A stretch of 64,000 nt of DNA from Phaeosaccion multiseriatum. Taxonomy: Eukaryota; Ochrophyta, other classes. Location of the stretch: NCBI GenBank assembly GCA_965112735.1, contig OZ218958.1, forward strand, positions 1,922,001 through 1,986,000, given 5' to 3'. Within the stretch, counting starts at the first letter, position 1; the number at the start of each line of letters is the position of its first letter. Of this stretch, positions 22,325 to 34,200 are shown in pieces. Below the pieces are notes generated by a model, which ran no database searches, was not told the DNA's origin, and was given only the letters and a program-made list of their open reading frames with translations. The translations under genes and the position numbers were made by a program.

Positions 22325-23166
22325 TACGGGCGAGTTGCCGAGTTACTCATGGGTTGTTGTCTTGTTGTGTGTTGCCTGTACTGCTTAGGTTAAGGACACC
22401 AAGGCCGCTCTCGAAGAGGCCGATACCTTCACGACGAGGATGAGTCGGTGGTGGAATCAGTTCACATGACAGAGCAGACAGCAGCTAGACACAGAGGCAG
22501 AGACAGAGAGACAGCAGACACCTCTCTCGCAGCAGACAAGAGACAGAGACAGAGACAGACCAAGTCCTTTGTCGTGTCGCCGACATGACATAGCAAGGAA
22601 TTCGCTCTATATAGTGAGGTCCGAATGATTAGCCCCAGGACGCGATCCTTAGTGCGGGGAGGGGAGGAAGGATGTGATGTGATCTCTCAACTAGAAAGGG
22701 AGGGCTGGAAGAACCTGTCGAGCCCCGGAGCAGTGGCTTAGGAATCGCTTGCTTTGAAGTCAACACACGCGCACGCACAGGCAGCACCTACGCTCGCCCG
22801 TCCTTTCTGAAAGGTACACTCGCAAAGGCCCTGTTCAGACATCACACTCGCAACCCCCCGGTTGGTTCAGGCGGGGTGTGATGCAAGTTCCGCAATGATT
22901 GATTTTGAGACCTCTAAGACTCTCTTTGTTCCTCGTCTTCCCTGGGTCCTTGTCTTATCACTAACTGCTGCCGCTTCCATCCTCCATCCTGATTGCGTGT
23001 GTGTTGCCCTGATCAGGTGAGGGAGGTGTCATCAATAACGTCTCAAGCACGGCGGTTAGTGCACTCCATGAGTAGGCGGGAGGTGCAACAGAAGTTCATT
23101 CTGTGGATGGTGGCACTACTCCTCGTCAGCGCACTGGTTATTGTCATCTATTTCACAGCCTCATAG
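21078..23166 (+). CDS. VTI1: VTI1-like Qb-SNARE with two alternative last exons
   Basis: Exons 21078-21180, 21371-21594, 21813-21942 and 22102-22163 encode the Vti1 N-terminal helical region and most of the SNARE motif (AMEISSELGRNREKITGIHG). From the phase-0 donor at 22164 two last exons are possible. Exon A (22389-22469) ends the SNARE helix with VKDTKAALEEADTFTTRMSR and stops without a membrane segment (about 199 aa). Exon B (23017-23166) gives VREVSSITSQARRLVHSMSR followed by a hydrophobic anchor and stop (about 222 aa, normal Vti1 length). Both start with V-[KR] and share the MSR linker, so they look like a duplicated exon. The tail-anchored form would act in Golgi-endosome-vacuole fusion. 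The exon 3 acceptor could be 12 to 15 bases further in. Confidence 0.85.
22247..22321 (+). repeat. (GA)n microsatellite in VTI1 intron 4
   Basis: Long GA repeat, about 70 bases before the exon A acceptor. Confidence 0.95.
22470..23016 (+). other. Region between VTI1 alternative exons A and B
   Basis: About 550 bp. It starts with an ACAGAGACAGAG-rich stretch that would be the 3' UTR of the exon A transcript. It would be intron in the exon B transcript, ending GATCAG before 23017. Confidence 0.5.
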
Positions 23167-23635
23167 CAGCAGGAGCAGGAGGAGGAGAGGACGAATTTCG
23201 GCACCGCCTCCTCGTAGCAGCAGCAGCAGCAGTAGGAGGAGGAGGAGGAGGAGGAGGAGGAAGGGCAGCTCGAGATGTACACGGATGTCAACGGCCTAGT
23301 ACCGAGGCCATCGCAGCTCACTCACGACAAGTAAAACTGTGAAGTGATGTATGTCCCGTGCACCTGGTGCTCTGTACTTACTCGGCTATTCATCTGGGTA
23401 TGATTCCCCCCCCGCCCGCCCTCCTCCCCCTTGGCGAGCGACACTCCGACTGTGCGTCTTCTTTTCGACACCCCACTATAAATATATACGTCGTGCTACC
23501 AATAGAATAGCAGGTCCATGGGACCTTATTACGCTCGAAGCCGGGGAAGGAATCGCTCTCGCGGTTCTATTATAACAGGTTGTGGTGTGAGGAGTTTGCT
23601 GGTGAGTACTCGACTCGGCACCTAAGCTCACCAGG
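23167..23635. other. Convergent intergenic region, VTI1 / hypothetical gene
   Basis: About 470 bp. A GCA/GGA triplet tract lies at 23216-23263 and an AT-rich TATAAATATATA patch at 23476-23488. No gene is seen. Confidence 0.45.
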
Positions 23636-24184
23636 CTAGAGGGACACAGCTGTATCATCTTTCCAGTCAAGCCATATATGTGTGCAGAGGTCTGGCTCTA
23701 GTACCTTCGTAACAGACCTCACCCTTCTGTTCCTCTTGGTGCAGCCGCTACCGCCGCTGCTACTGCTACTGTTGTTGGTGGTGGGATCGCTCCTCCCCTC
23801 TGTCTTGCTCTTCTTCTTCCCGATCCCGAAGGCACTCTGCTGGGTCGTGGTCATATCAGCTGCCGCCACAGAGGACTCGTGCGCCCTTTCCCTCAGTGCT
23901 AATGTCTCATCAAAGCAGCGATCCTGCACCGGTCGCTCCTTGGCTGCCTCCGACAAAGTGCACATCTGCACCAGCTCTTGCTTTCCCTTCAGAGCGGACA
24001 ATCGCGCCGCCCGTGTGTAGCCGCCGACTGTCGTAGGTCTCCCCTTGGCTCTGGCGAAGGCGGAAGAGGAGGTCGTGCAGTACTCGCGACGTCCGTAGTC
24101 GGCCAGCACTCCTCGCAGGGGCTTGGCCCTCTCCTCGGCCCAGTTCGAGTGGAGTGTACGCTGACTGTATGTCCGTAGCGCCAT
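23636..24184 (-). CDS. Hypothetical protein, single exon
   Basis: A 182-codon open frame that starts with a good ATG at 24184 (MALRTYSQRTLHSNWAEER). The first 110 residues are compositionally balanced and charged, with Arg, Glu and aromatic residues. A Ser-rich linker (about 145-155) and a basic patch follow. I do not recognise a family. The balanced N-terminal half, contrasted with the low-complexity noise frames around it, suggests a real gene. It lies tail to tail with VTI1 and 332 bp downstream of eL18. Confidence 0.5.
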   Translation of the reverse strand: MALRTYSQRTLHSNWAEERAKPLRGVLADYGRREYCTTSSSAFARAKGRPTTVGGYTRAARLSALKGKQELVQMCTLSEAAKERPVQDRCFDETLALRERAHESSVAAADMTTTQQSAFGIGKKKSKTEGRSDPTTNNSSSSSGGSGCTKRNRRVRSVTKVLEPDLCTHIWLDWKDDTAVSL

Positions 24185-24516
24185 GCCCAGACTGCAGGAC
24201 TTTAAGAAACAGAAACGGGGCCGGCTGCTAGTTCACTCCAAGAGAGAATAAGCAGAAGAGGAAGGAGGCCGGTGCTAGTTAAGGGGTGGGGGTGGAAAAA
24301 GTAGTGGAAAAAGTAACGCCAAAAAATAAGTCAGGGGGCGCCGGGATAGCGGATAGCACCGCGATAGGTCGATCCCAGTATGTGTGGGAAAGGGAGGGGA
24401 AGAAAAAAGACTGGAAGGTGATGATTTGAAGTGTTGTCGCATTAATATTGATTACGCGCTCCCAGCAACCCGCGAGAAGGCCAAGCCAAGAAGGTCGGTA
24501 CAGCTGTGGACCCGGC
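24185..24516. other. Intergenic region, hypothetical gene / eL18
   Basis: 332 bp. It contains a diverged copy of the 26-bp GATAGC element at 24336-24359. It should carry the promoter of the hypothetical gene and the eL18 3' UTR. Confidence 0.45.
24336..24359 (+). repeat. Dispersed intergenic 26-bp element, diverged copy
   Basis: GGCGCCGGGATAGCGGATAG followed by CAC differs from the 55838 copy at about two bases. Confidence 0.7.
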
Positions 24517-27172
24517 TTAGATCTGCAGGAAGGGGAAGAGAGAATTAAAGGGAGAGATTACAGTAGTTAGAAATCGATGTCTCGAGCAAAAAATGGAGCA
24601 AGCCGCAAGCAACAACGCTCTGTCGGGCACGAAGTCCTCTGCCCTGGACTGGACTGCGCAGGACTGCCCAGGCCGGCCCTGGAGGTCTCCTCCATGACCA
24701 TCCCCTCCCCTCCCCTCCCCTCCCCTCCCCTTTCCTCCACTCCGAGCCGAGTCGCATCTAAAGGCTGTCGGCTTCTTGCAAGCTACCCCCCCCCCCCCCT
24801 CACCTTGAAGCCCTTGTTGTGGCGGCGTCCACGGGCCTTCTCGAACTTGCGTCCCTTGCTGCGCACATAGGGCTTGACAGAGTCGTGCGTGTGGGGGTTG
24901 GTGACGCTGCGGTAGACAGGAGGAGCGAGACACGGAGGGGAAGGTGGGGGGGTACGGAAGGGTTAGAAGGATCCTTTCAGAGGGTGAAGAGGTTTAGCAG
25001 GAAGGGCTCAGCAGCCTTGGCGCAGAGCATCCCGTAGATACAATCACACACAGACCACTGACATCAGACATAAAGAGACCCACAGTGATCAGACGCAGTA
25101 ATTCGCGAACGGCTATAAACAGAAGCCACGATGGATTCGATTTGGGCTCGACTCGAGCTGAAGGGTAGAGGGTAATCGAGAAACCGAGTAATCAAGTCGG
25201 GCTATACGATACTGTATATCGATACAAAATCGATACACGGGACTCACGTGGTGCGGTGACCAAAGTGTCTGTGGACCTTACGCGCGGTGGTGCGTCCCCG
25301 GAGGAGCACGGTGTTGGAGCCGGTGGGGCAACGCAGGGCAAGCTGGTCGAAAGTCAGGCACTCGCCTCCAGCGGCCAGGATGCGCGCGCGGGCAGTCTCG
25401 GTGAAGCGCAGAGCACACACTGTGAAAGCAGGGCACAAAAAAGGGGAGGGGGAGGAGGAAGAAGAGGAGGGGGAGGAGGAGGAGGAGGAGGAGGAGGAGG
25501 AGGAGGAGGAGGAGGAGGGAGGGACGGGGGGGGTGAGATATACACAGTAAGGGTTGGGCGCTTCCCCGCCACGCAGCAGGGACGATACACGCAATGGGAG
25601 CGACGTCAGGGAGGGCAGGGTACACGCCATTGGAGCGGGGCCGTAGAGCGTACGCCGGACAGACAGACACTGCCGTTGCCATCCACAGAGCCTTCTCCCC
25701 TTCTCCCCTCCAATGCGCCAAGCTTCGCGCCAAGGTCACTGTGGCTGAGACAGCCCGTCCTCATAAGACTCGAAATCGTACCCCTCCCCGCCGCGTCCTC
25801 TGTCTCCTCGTGGTGAGCCCCCCCCCTCGCCCCACCCCCCCCCCGGCCCTCTGCATCGCCCCAGCAGCACCGCCCTTCATCATAGTCCTCACAGCTACGG
25901 TGCCGTGCATGAGCAGAACAAAGAGGGGTGCTGCGTCTGCTCCGTCAGCAACCCACCCCAACCCGCCCCGTATACGCTTCCCTCCTGCCCTTGGCGCAAA
26001 TCCTCTGCTTCCCTTGCCAGTGTTGTGCGTCTGTTGTCCCTCTCCCTCCCCCTTCGACAATTCTCTTCCCTCTCTTGTGTCTCTCTCTGGTGCTCTTTCT
26101 TTATCGCCACTGCAGCTCTGCACGTCTTCCCTGCCTTCCCTCGCTATCTCGCCCTCGCGGCGGGGGTCAAAACCACACGCTCAAGCTAAGGCACGCAAAA
26201 ATCCCTCCCTTCGCGGTCCATTAGGCAGGGAAGGCAAGCGGGGGGTCCCAGCCAGTGCCTTCGCCTTCTCCCCTTCCCTCCCCAAAGTGTGCACTCAGGT
26301 TGAAGGATGCACGTCAGCTCTGAGGTCCTTCTCTTCTCCCTCTCAGCGGCTGCAGCTGCCCCCCATCGTCTGCCCGAAAATGCGTCACGTGTACTTCCCA
26401 CTCACTCCACGAATCAGCTTATGAAGCCCCCCCCCCCCCCCCGGCCATGTCACCAGCAGCCGAACGACGGGAAAAGCTGCACCAATGTTTTACTTCAGTA
26501 CGCTTGACCGAAATACACGGCAGTCTGCGGGCAGAGAAAAGGACAATTTTGATGCGACAACAGCACGAACCTGAGAGCTTGGGGACCTCGAGGAGGCGGT
26601 TGTCGTCCGTCACTGTTGCAACCAGCACCGCCGTCTTTCCCTCCTTCCCCTCCATGTAGGTGGCAAGACGAGCAACGCCCATGGGTGCCCTAGAGAGAGA
26701 CGTGGGAAATCGGGAAATCGGTGCAGCAAGAGGACGCAGATGTCAATTACGGGATCTGCACTGTCTCTCTCGACGCCACTTACACGTCACTCTGTCTCTC
26801 TTTAACATGCTGCTCTGTCTCTACTCCTGTCTCTTCCCCCCCTCTTTTCCTCTTGCTCCTCCCCCTCTCTGTCTGAGACTTGTCTGTATTTTCCTCGTAC
26901 AAGCTTGCGCAGCCCCTTCCCAGCCTCTCCCCGGACTCCACACTACTTCCTTGACTCCTTTCGCTCCTCTTCAGCCGGCTCAAGCTGTCTCACCTGTTGC
27001 TCCTGCTCATATACAGCCTCTTGAGCACCTTCTGCACAAAGGCACTGTCCGTCCGCCGTGCCATGAACTTGTAAAGCTTGACCAGGAGTGCGAGGTACAC
27101 ATTGTCGGACTTGGGAGTAGTCCTCTCCTTGTGTCCAGTGCGACGCCCACCGGCGACGAGATCAATACCCAT
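24517..27172 (-). CDS. RPL18: 60S ribosomal protein eL18
   Basis: Five exons (27172-26994, 26689-26571, 25419-25248, 24906-24804, 24522-24517) encode 192 aa, about the normal eL18 length. Clear family segments in order are [83 protein letters not shown], and the C-terminal [19 protein letters not shown]. The final exon adds only Ile and the stop codon. It is a large-subunit component near the exit-tunnel side, known from the family. Introns are unusually long for such a small gene, and intron 3 starts with a GGA/GGGA-type region on the + strand. Confidence 0.93.
25449..25517 (-). repeat. (TCC)n tract in eL18 intron 2
   Basis: GGA triplets on the + strand (sense TCC), about 30 bases upstream of the minus-strand acceptor at 25420. 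Confidence 0.9.
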
Positions 27173-27685
27173 GGCCCCTCAGTGCTGCAACAACAGACAA
27201 TATGACCTCTTGATCGCCAGGCGCGCCCACACATCTCCGCCTCCCCCCGGGGTCCGAAAAGAAACTGAAACTGAAACTTCTATTTTTAGGGCAAGAACGT
27301 CCTTACTAATCTCTGTGCTTCCAGCAAGGGAAGGGGGAGGCTCATCATCCTTGTAGATGCACAAAAGACGGACACGTGTGCCTTGATACTGATATTTCCG
27401 AGGGGCATCACCCACTGATGTATCGTAACGTCTTCCACACTTGGTGTACATGTATAGAAAGTCCAGAGTCCAGACCGAGGAGAGTAAGCAACAAAGCCCT
27501 GCTCCGTTCGAGAGAGATACAGGATGAGAGTTGACAGAGCTTCTCCTCCCCCTCCCCCTCCCCCCTGCCCCCTCCCCCTACCCCATCCGCCCCTCCCCCT
27601 CCCTCTGCTGTTTCGTCCCAGCTCCTTGCGCGCCCTCTCCCTCCCCCTCCCCCCCTCCCTCCGTGGACCCGTGCGGCGGCTCTGC
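27173..27685. promoter_or_regulatory. Intergenic region upstream of eL18
   Basis: 513 bp between the eL18 start and the LRR-PARP-like stop, both on the minus strand. It holds a GAAACTGAAACTGAAAC block at about 27260-27280 and pyrimidine-rich stretches at 27540-27660. Confidence 0.45.
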
Positions 27686-30600
27686 CTATCTTAAGTTCCT
27701 GATCAGGTCCTCCTGCTTGTGTCTCTCCTCCTCCACCTGCCCCCTCAGCGCCAGCAGTTGCTCCCTTTTGCCGCGAAGCTCCTCCTCCACGGAGCTGAGG
27801 CGAGAGGCCGAGGCAGGGTCCACCACTTCCCAAGACCGCTCCATGAAGTCGTTGATCTACCGAGTCAGTTAGTCAGTCAATCAAGGAGTCCAAGGGGGGA
27901 TTGACGGCCGAGGCACATGACAATGGCACGGCAAGCAGAGAGGAGAGAGAGGGCACGAGCTGGATAATTTCAGTTTATTGACCCCAAGAAGAAGGAAGGA
28001 GAAATTTCAATTCCCCCCCCCCCCTGGAGAGGTGAGACTACACGCTCCCTCCCTGCGTGCCTGCCTGCCCCACTGACTTTCCTCTCGTCCCTTTGCCCTT
28101 CCCCCTCCTCACTGACTGACCACTTCTTTCATACTCCCCTCTCCATCTAATTTAATGACTGACTGACTGACTGACTGACTGACTGACTGACTGACTGACT
28201 GACTGACTGACTGACTGACTGACTGACTGGCTGACAGACTGACTGACAGACTGACATCTTTTGTACTGTATCATTCTACTCCCCCCTTGGATCACATCCG
28301 AATCTCCCCTCCTCTCCGCTCCCCTCCCCTGTTCTCCCCTCCTTACTCTCTCCCCTCCTTCGCTACTGACCTCTTGTATCATCCTGGCCTCGAAGCGGCT
28401 TAGCACGTCCACTTCAAGCACCTCTCCCGGTGAAGAGGGCAGTGCAAGCTCCTCTAAAGTACGCTCCAGCTTGCGGATATCCTCTCCAACAGGGCCCAAT
28501 GCACACAGCAGGTTGTACTCGGGGCAGGTGTGACGCATCAGGTTCACAGGGACCAGGTAGCAGTGACCTTCTGCCTGCTGCTGTTGTTGTTGGGGCTGTT
28601 GGCCAGCTGCTGTATAGGGAGGGAGGGAGGGAGGGAGGGAGGGAGGGAGGGAGGGAGGGAGGGAGGGAGGGAGGGATGTTAAGGGAGAGGGCGAGAGAAA
28701 GGGTCAGGAAGGGAGCGGGCGAGGTTAAGGGTTCGGAAGGGGCGAGAGAGCGAGAAGGAACACCTAATGCTTGCTGCTGCTGCTCCTGTAGTAGCAAGAG
28801 GACCTTGCCACTTCCATTCCCCTTGGGACTAACTCACTCACTCACTCACTCACCTCCCCCTGGGTTGTCGTCTCCGTCGGCCGCTGCAGCGCTGCCACCG
28901 CCGTACGTCACCCTGATGATTGTGCTGCCCACTGCGGAATCGGAAGCATCCAAGAACGAATGATAACGACGTGGAGAAGGTTGGAAGGAAGGTGCGAAAA
29001 GCGGTGAGGCATTAACACTACTGCAAAACGCGACGCTGGGCTCTGTTCTCCTCTCCTCGTCTGATCTGTGCTGCGCATTAGGGCCCAAGGAACGCAAACG
29101 AGTCCAAACCCAAGGCCGAGAGAGGCCGAGAGAGGAAGGCTAATCCTCCCCAATCCATCCCGATAGAGGGAGGTTAATCAATCCTTCCAGCACCTGCACC
29201 AGTACCAACCCCACCCCTGGATAAGACAAAGAGAACAAAGACGATGACGACGAAGACCGTCTTGTCCACCCTTTCCACTCTGACACTCTAGCCTAGCGCT
29301 CTGACGCTCTGATGCTTACCTTCTTGGACAGAGAGAGAAGAGACCATTTGCGCGAGGAGGGACGACACCTGTTGGGCGTCGCACGGCCCCTCGCCCGCAA
29401 CGGTGCGTAGGTTCGCTCCCTGTCACGGACGAGAGGGGAAAGGGGGGGAGGGGAGGGAATGCGACTTGCTGAGACGGCCAACCATATGATATCAACACAT
29501 GCTTGAGCTTTGATAGCAACCCTTGTTTGCCTTTGCGCTTGCCACCACACACGCATTCCATCAAGACTTGCCGGGCGCATCGGTATCTGTCTCCAATGGA
29601 CTTCGTACTGTATGCCCCTCTCCGGAGGGGGAGGGAGAGCGCGAGAGATTGAGGGAGGGAGGGAGGGAGGGAGGGAAGGAGGGAGGGAGGGAGGGAGGGG
29701 GGAGGGAGGGAGAGACGGGGGGGAGGGAGAGAGAATGGAAGAGAGATAGAGAGGGAGAAGAGAGCGGAAGAGAGATAGAGGGAGAGAAAGACACACACAG
29801 AGCAGAGAGAGAGAGGGAGAGATAGGGAGAGAGACAGAGATTGGGGGAGAGAGAGGGAAAAAGACACACAGAGGAGAGAGCACCCGATTACGCACCTCTC
29901 CGATGGCTCCATCCTCCCTGCCCCCGAACGACGTGCGGAAAGCAACCATCATGCCTCCAAGGTTGGGTGCCTGATTGATTGATGGATTGATTGATTGAGT
30001 TCGAATAAAGGGGAGCAGAGGGGAGGGTGTACGTTGGTGGTATATACCCGGACCGCCTCAAATCCCATTTCCCCCTCCCCCACCCCCCCCGCCCAACAAA
30101 CACACACACACACAATCTCATCGCAAGGCAATGCAAAGAGTCGTCCGTAGAGACATCCGCATAGTCCTCCTTATGACGTCATTCTCATCTCTCTCCCTCC
30201 CCTCCCTCCCCGGTGTCACGCACCCGTTGCTGCTGCTGCTGGGCACTCGGTCTGGTCCCGCTGGTGGCCTTTGCCTTGGCCGGTGAGACTGCTGTGCCCT
30301 CTCCGCCAACCTCCCTCCCGTCCTCCTGCCCCTCTTCCTCGAGCAGCTTCTGGAGATCGATCCCCCCGGAGGCAAGCAGCGCCGCCTTGGGGTCACTGAA
30401 CAGCACCACATGGCCACCGAGTTCCAAACCCTCCTGCATCTGTCGATACCGCTGCTGCTGCTCCTGCTGCTTCTGCTTCGACTCCGCCTGTCCTTGCCCC
30501 TCCCCTGCTCCTCCCTCCGAGGCTCCTCTCTTCCCTTTCCCCTTTAGACCCTCTCTACACCACGCCAGCACATTGGCAGCGCTGCCGGCCACAAAGAGGA

Positions 30601-31198
30601 GGGCAGGCATTGAGGAAGTGTCGATGTGCCCCCCACTCGAAATGCTACCGCTACCGAGTGGCCTGGCTCTGTCTCCTCCTCCTCCTGCCGCTGTTGACTT
30701 GCTACTCTCAGCGACAACCTTGGGGGGCAGCGCAGCAGTTGATGATGCAGCAGCAGGGAGGGCAGGAGGAGTAAGTGAGAGGACGTTGATGACTAATGCG
30801 GTCAGTCATGTAACTCTTTAGGTAGCAGCGAATGGAAATCACTGCCTAGAAACACACATACATACACACACGCACACACACGCACACACACACACACACA
30901 CGCACACGCACACACACACGCTCAATACCGTCCATGCACCCTACCTGGCTATAGCAGTTCTGGAAGCTCTGAGCCAGGGGTCGGTTGAAGATGCGATAGG
31001 CACGTAGAATCACAACAAGCTCCACCTGCGAACGCAGGGAAAGGAGGAGGAGGAGGAGGAGGAGGAGGAGGAGGAGGAGGAGGAGGTGGAGGAGGTGGAG
31101 GAGGAGGAGGTGGAGGAGGAGGAGGAGAGGAGGAGAAGCAGCAGCAGGAGGAGGGGTAGGAGGAGGAGGAGGAGGAGGAGGAGGAGGAGAGGAGGAGA

Positions 31199-31230
<32 letters not shown>

Positions 31231-34200
31231 GAGGAGGAGGAGGAGGAGCAGCAGCAGCAGCAGCAGCAGGAGGAGGAGGAGGAGGAGGAGGAGGAGGAGG
31301 AGCAGCAGCGGAACGGCGCGGTAAGGGGCGGGGGGGCGGCTTGAAGAGTAAGACTGCCTGAGTCTTCCCGTGAAGGAAGAGAGGAGCTCAATTTCCCTCT
31401 TCCCTTCTCCCTGTGTTCGTCCCTCCCTCTCTTCCTCCCTTTCTCCCCTCCTGCCCTTCCTTCCTCCTCCCTCCCTGCCTCCCCTCCTTCCCTTCCTCCC
31501 TCCATGCCTTCCTTTCTCCGTCTCTTCGTCCTTCCTTCCCTCCTTCCTCACCTTCCTGCCGGCCGTTGTTGCCTGATGCTTCTTGAAGTAAGCCTGCAAG
31601 AAGGAGAAGTCGGGTGTGTGGTCTCCGATCTCCTGACAAGCAACGTCAGCAAGCGCACCCGCTGCTTCAAGGCACATCATGGCAAAGACAGACAGACATA
31701 CAGATAGACAGACACACACAGACAGAAGCATGAAGAGGCATATGGACAGGCAGACAGACAAAGACATACATGCAGACATTAAGCCAGCCAGATAGATAGA
31801 CAGACAGAACCACATAGAGGCATACGGGCAGGCAGAGGCATATGGGCAGGTACACAGACAAAGACGTACACGCAGACAGACAGAGAGACAGACAAACAGA
31901 CAAACAGACACATGTAGACGAACGGACAGACAGACAGACAGACAGACACACAGACACACAGATAGAGAGCAAAGCGAGGAAAAGAGAGCATGGGGGAAGG
32001 GGAGGAAGGAACGAGTAAGTTGGGAGTAGCAAGGCAGCAATGACGCAGAGAGCAATCAGCCAGTCAGAGAGTCAGAGCGCGTGGGCAAGCTGCTCACCGT
32101 GCATTGCTGGGCGGAAGGCTCGCTGCTGCTCCTGCCCCTCTCCGTCGAGCGCTGTGAACTGCAGATCATCAATGACACCCCCATGAAGCTGCTCCAGCAC
32201 TGCCCTCTGTTCCAGCAGCAGCATTACACGCTCCTCCTCCTCGAGCTTGGCTTGCTCAGCCACAACACGCTTGTCGATCTGTAAGGGGAGGGGGGGAGGA
32301 GGAGGAGGGGAGGGAAGGGGAGAGGAGGGAGGGGAAGGAGGAGAGGAGGGAGGGGGCGTAAGAGGGAGAGAATCCATATGCGCGGCACGGCACAAGGGTC
32401 AGAGGCAGCCTCGCCACTTAGCCGATTTGCCACAGGAGGCGAGGCGCCAACCCTCTCTGAACCTAACCCTAACCCTTCAAGAGCCGGCCCCGAGCACTTG
32501 CCTCTCTCGTGTGCGCCCTTTGCAGCTCCTGCAAGCGCGACTCCAGCACCTGTGAGGGGCAAGGGGGGGGGGAGACATTAGCTCTGCCATTGGATAGATG
32601 CGCGAGCACTGAATGGTGCCAAGGGGCAGGAAACACAAATGCACACATGTCGGGGCAATCAAAGCACACACACCCCACACAAAACACACCCACACCGACG
32701 CACACACACACACACACACACACACGGCACGTGCCTGCATGTTCTGCTTGTGCACGTCTCGCTGCGTGTTGTGCTGCTTCTTGATACCCTCCCTGCCCTC
32801 CTTCACGAGAACCTCGAGCTGCGCAAAGGCCGCCATCATCTCCTGCAGAGAGAGAGCATCAAGGGACAGGGCGGCGACACGAACAGTTTCAATTCTAGGC
32901 CCTCGGTTTCAGTAGTTTTTTTGACCTCAGTTTTCAGACGATGACGTCATCGCTCCCCTAATGTGCACCTGCTTGAGCTCCCTGGCATGGCCCACGGTCC
33001 TTCTCCTGCGTTGCTCCACCTGTACGTAGTAAGTCAGCGGTTGTAGTGACGGGTTTATTTTTAGTGATGGCCCACAGCACCGCACAGCACCAGCACAGCA
33101 GAGCAGCTCTCCAGAGTGAAATCATTGCTACACACCTGCTCCACTCGCTTGCGCTGTGTGCGCGTTACTTCCTCAACCTTATCGTTGAATGCCAAGACCT
33201 TGAAGGAGGTGGGGGGGGGGGGGGGCAGGAGGGGGATGGCAGCAGAGGGGGGAGGGAGGGGACGGCACAGCGTCAGTGCTGGCCCCAAACGGTCGATGTA
33301 CCGATGTGCCAATCTGCCATACGGGTACGTCCTGTATCACCAACTGCTGTATCACCATGGGCACCGCACCTGCTGCATGTACTCGTCTTCGGCCTGGCCA
33401 CGGTCACAGTCGCCAATCTCAATCCCATCAAGCCTTCGGAGCTGAGAGGGATGCGCACACACACACAAAAGCAGATGAGAGGAGAGCAGAAAAGAAACAC
33501 ACGCACACACACACACACATACACAGAGTGAGCAGGAGAGGACAAGAGAAACGTGGGCGCGGCAGGGGCCGGGTGTGAGTGAAGGGAGGGAGGGAGGGAG
33601 GGAGGGAGGGAGGGAGGGGAGGGGAGGGAGGGAGGGGAGGGAGGGAGGGAGGGAGGGAGGGAGGGAGGGAGGGAGGGAGGGAGGGAGGGAGGGAGGGAGG
33701 GAGGGAGGGAGGGAGGGAGGGAGGGAGGGAGGGAGGGAGGGAGGGAGGGAGGGAGGGAGGGAGGGAGGGAGGGAGGGAGGGAGGAGAGAGAGAGGGAGGG
33801 AGGGAGGGAGGGAGGGAGGGAGGGAGGGAGGGAGGGAGGGAGGGAGGGAGGGAGGGAGGGAGGGGCTGCTCGGAGACGGAGACTGTGCAGGCAGTAGGCA
33901 GCAAGTGCTAGCAAGTGCCCTGTCTCTCCTAACCCACAGCAATTTGTCTGTCCTCATCGGTGCCGAGGGTATGGAGGCGCGGAGGAGCAAAGGAGGCAAG
34001 GCGGGCGGCGCTTTTTCGTCCAACAAACAAACCAGGGGGCTTGGCGTAACTGCCCTAACTTTCTTTGCTGCCGTTTTGACTCAATTTGTTTACCAACTAC
34101 TCACCTGCTTGAGAGAGCAAATGGCGAATCTGCGGTACTCTTGCTTCTGTGAGAGCGGACAGGCACCAAAGTGCACATCGTCCATTGAGAGGTCCTGCAG

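Noticed and set aside
23476-23488. TATAAATATATA box on the + strand
   Set aside because: It lies in a convergent gap with no + strand gene start following it, so I do not call it a promoter.
28151-28230. Possible CRISPR-like direct repeats
   Set aside because: Pure tetranucleotide microsatellite without spacers; the genome is eukaryotic.
30949-32055. 368-codon minus frame including Cys-Val-Ser repeats
   Set aside because: Only the short exons 31661-31552 and 31025-30945 inside it are real; the rest translates the CAGA and GGA repeats.
32460-32480. Short CCTAACCCTAACCC phrase, telomere-like
   Set aside because: Only two to three units in an intron, too short to call an interstitial telomere.
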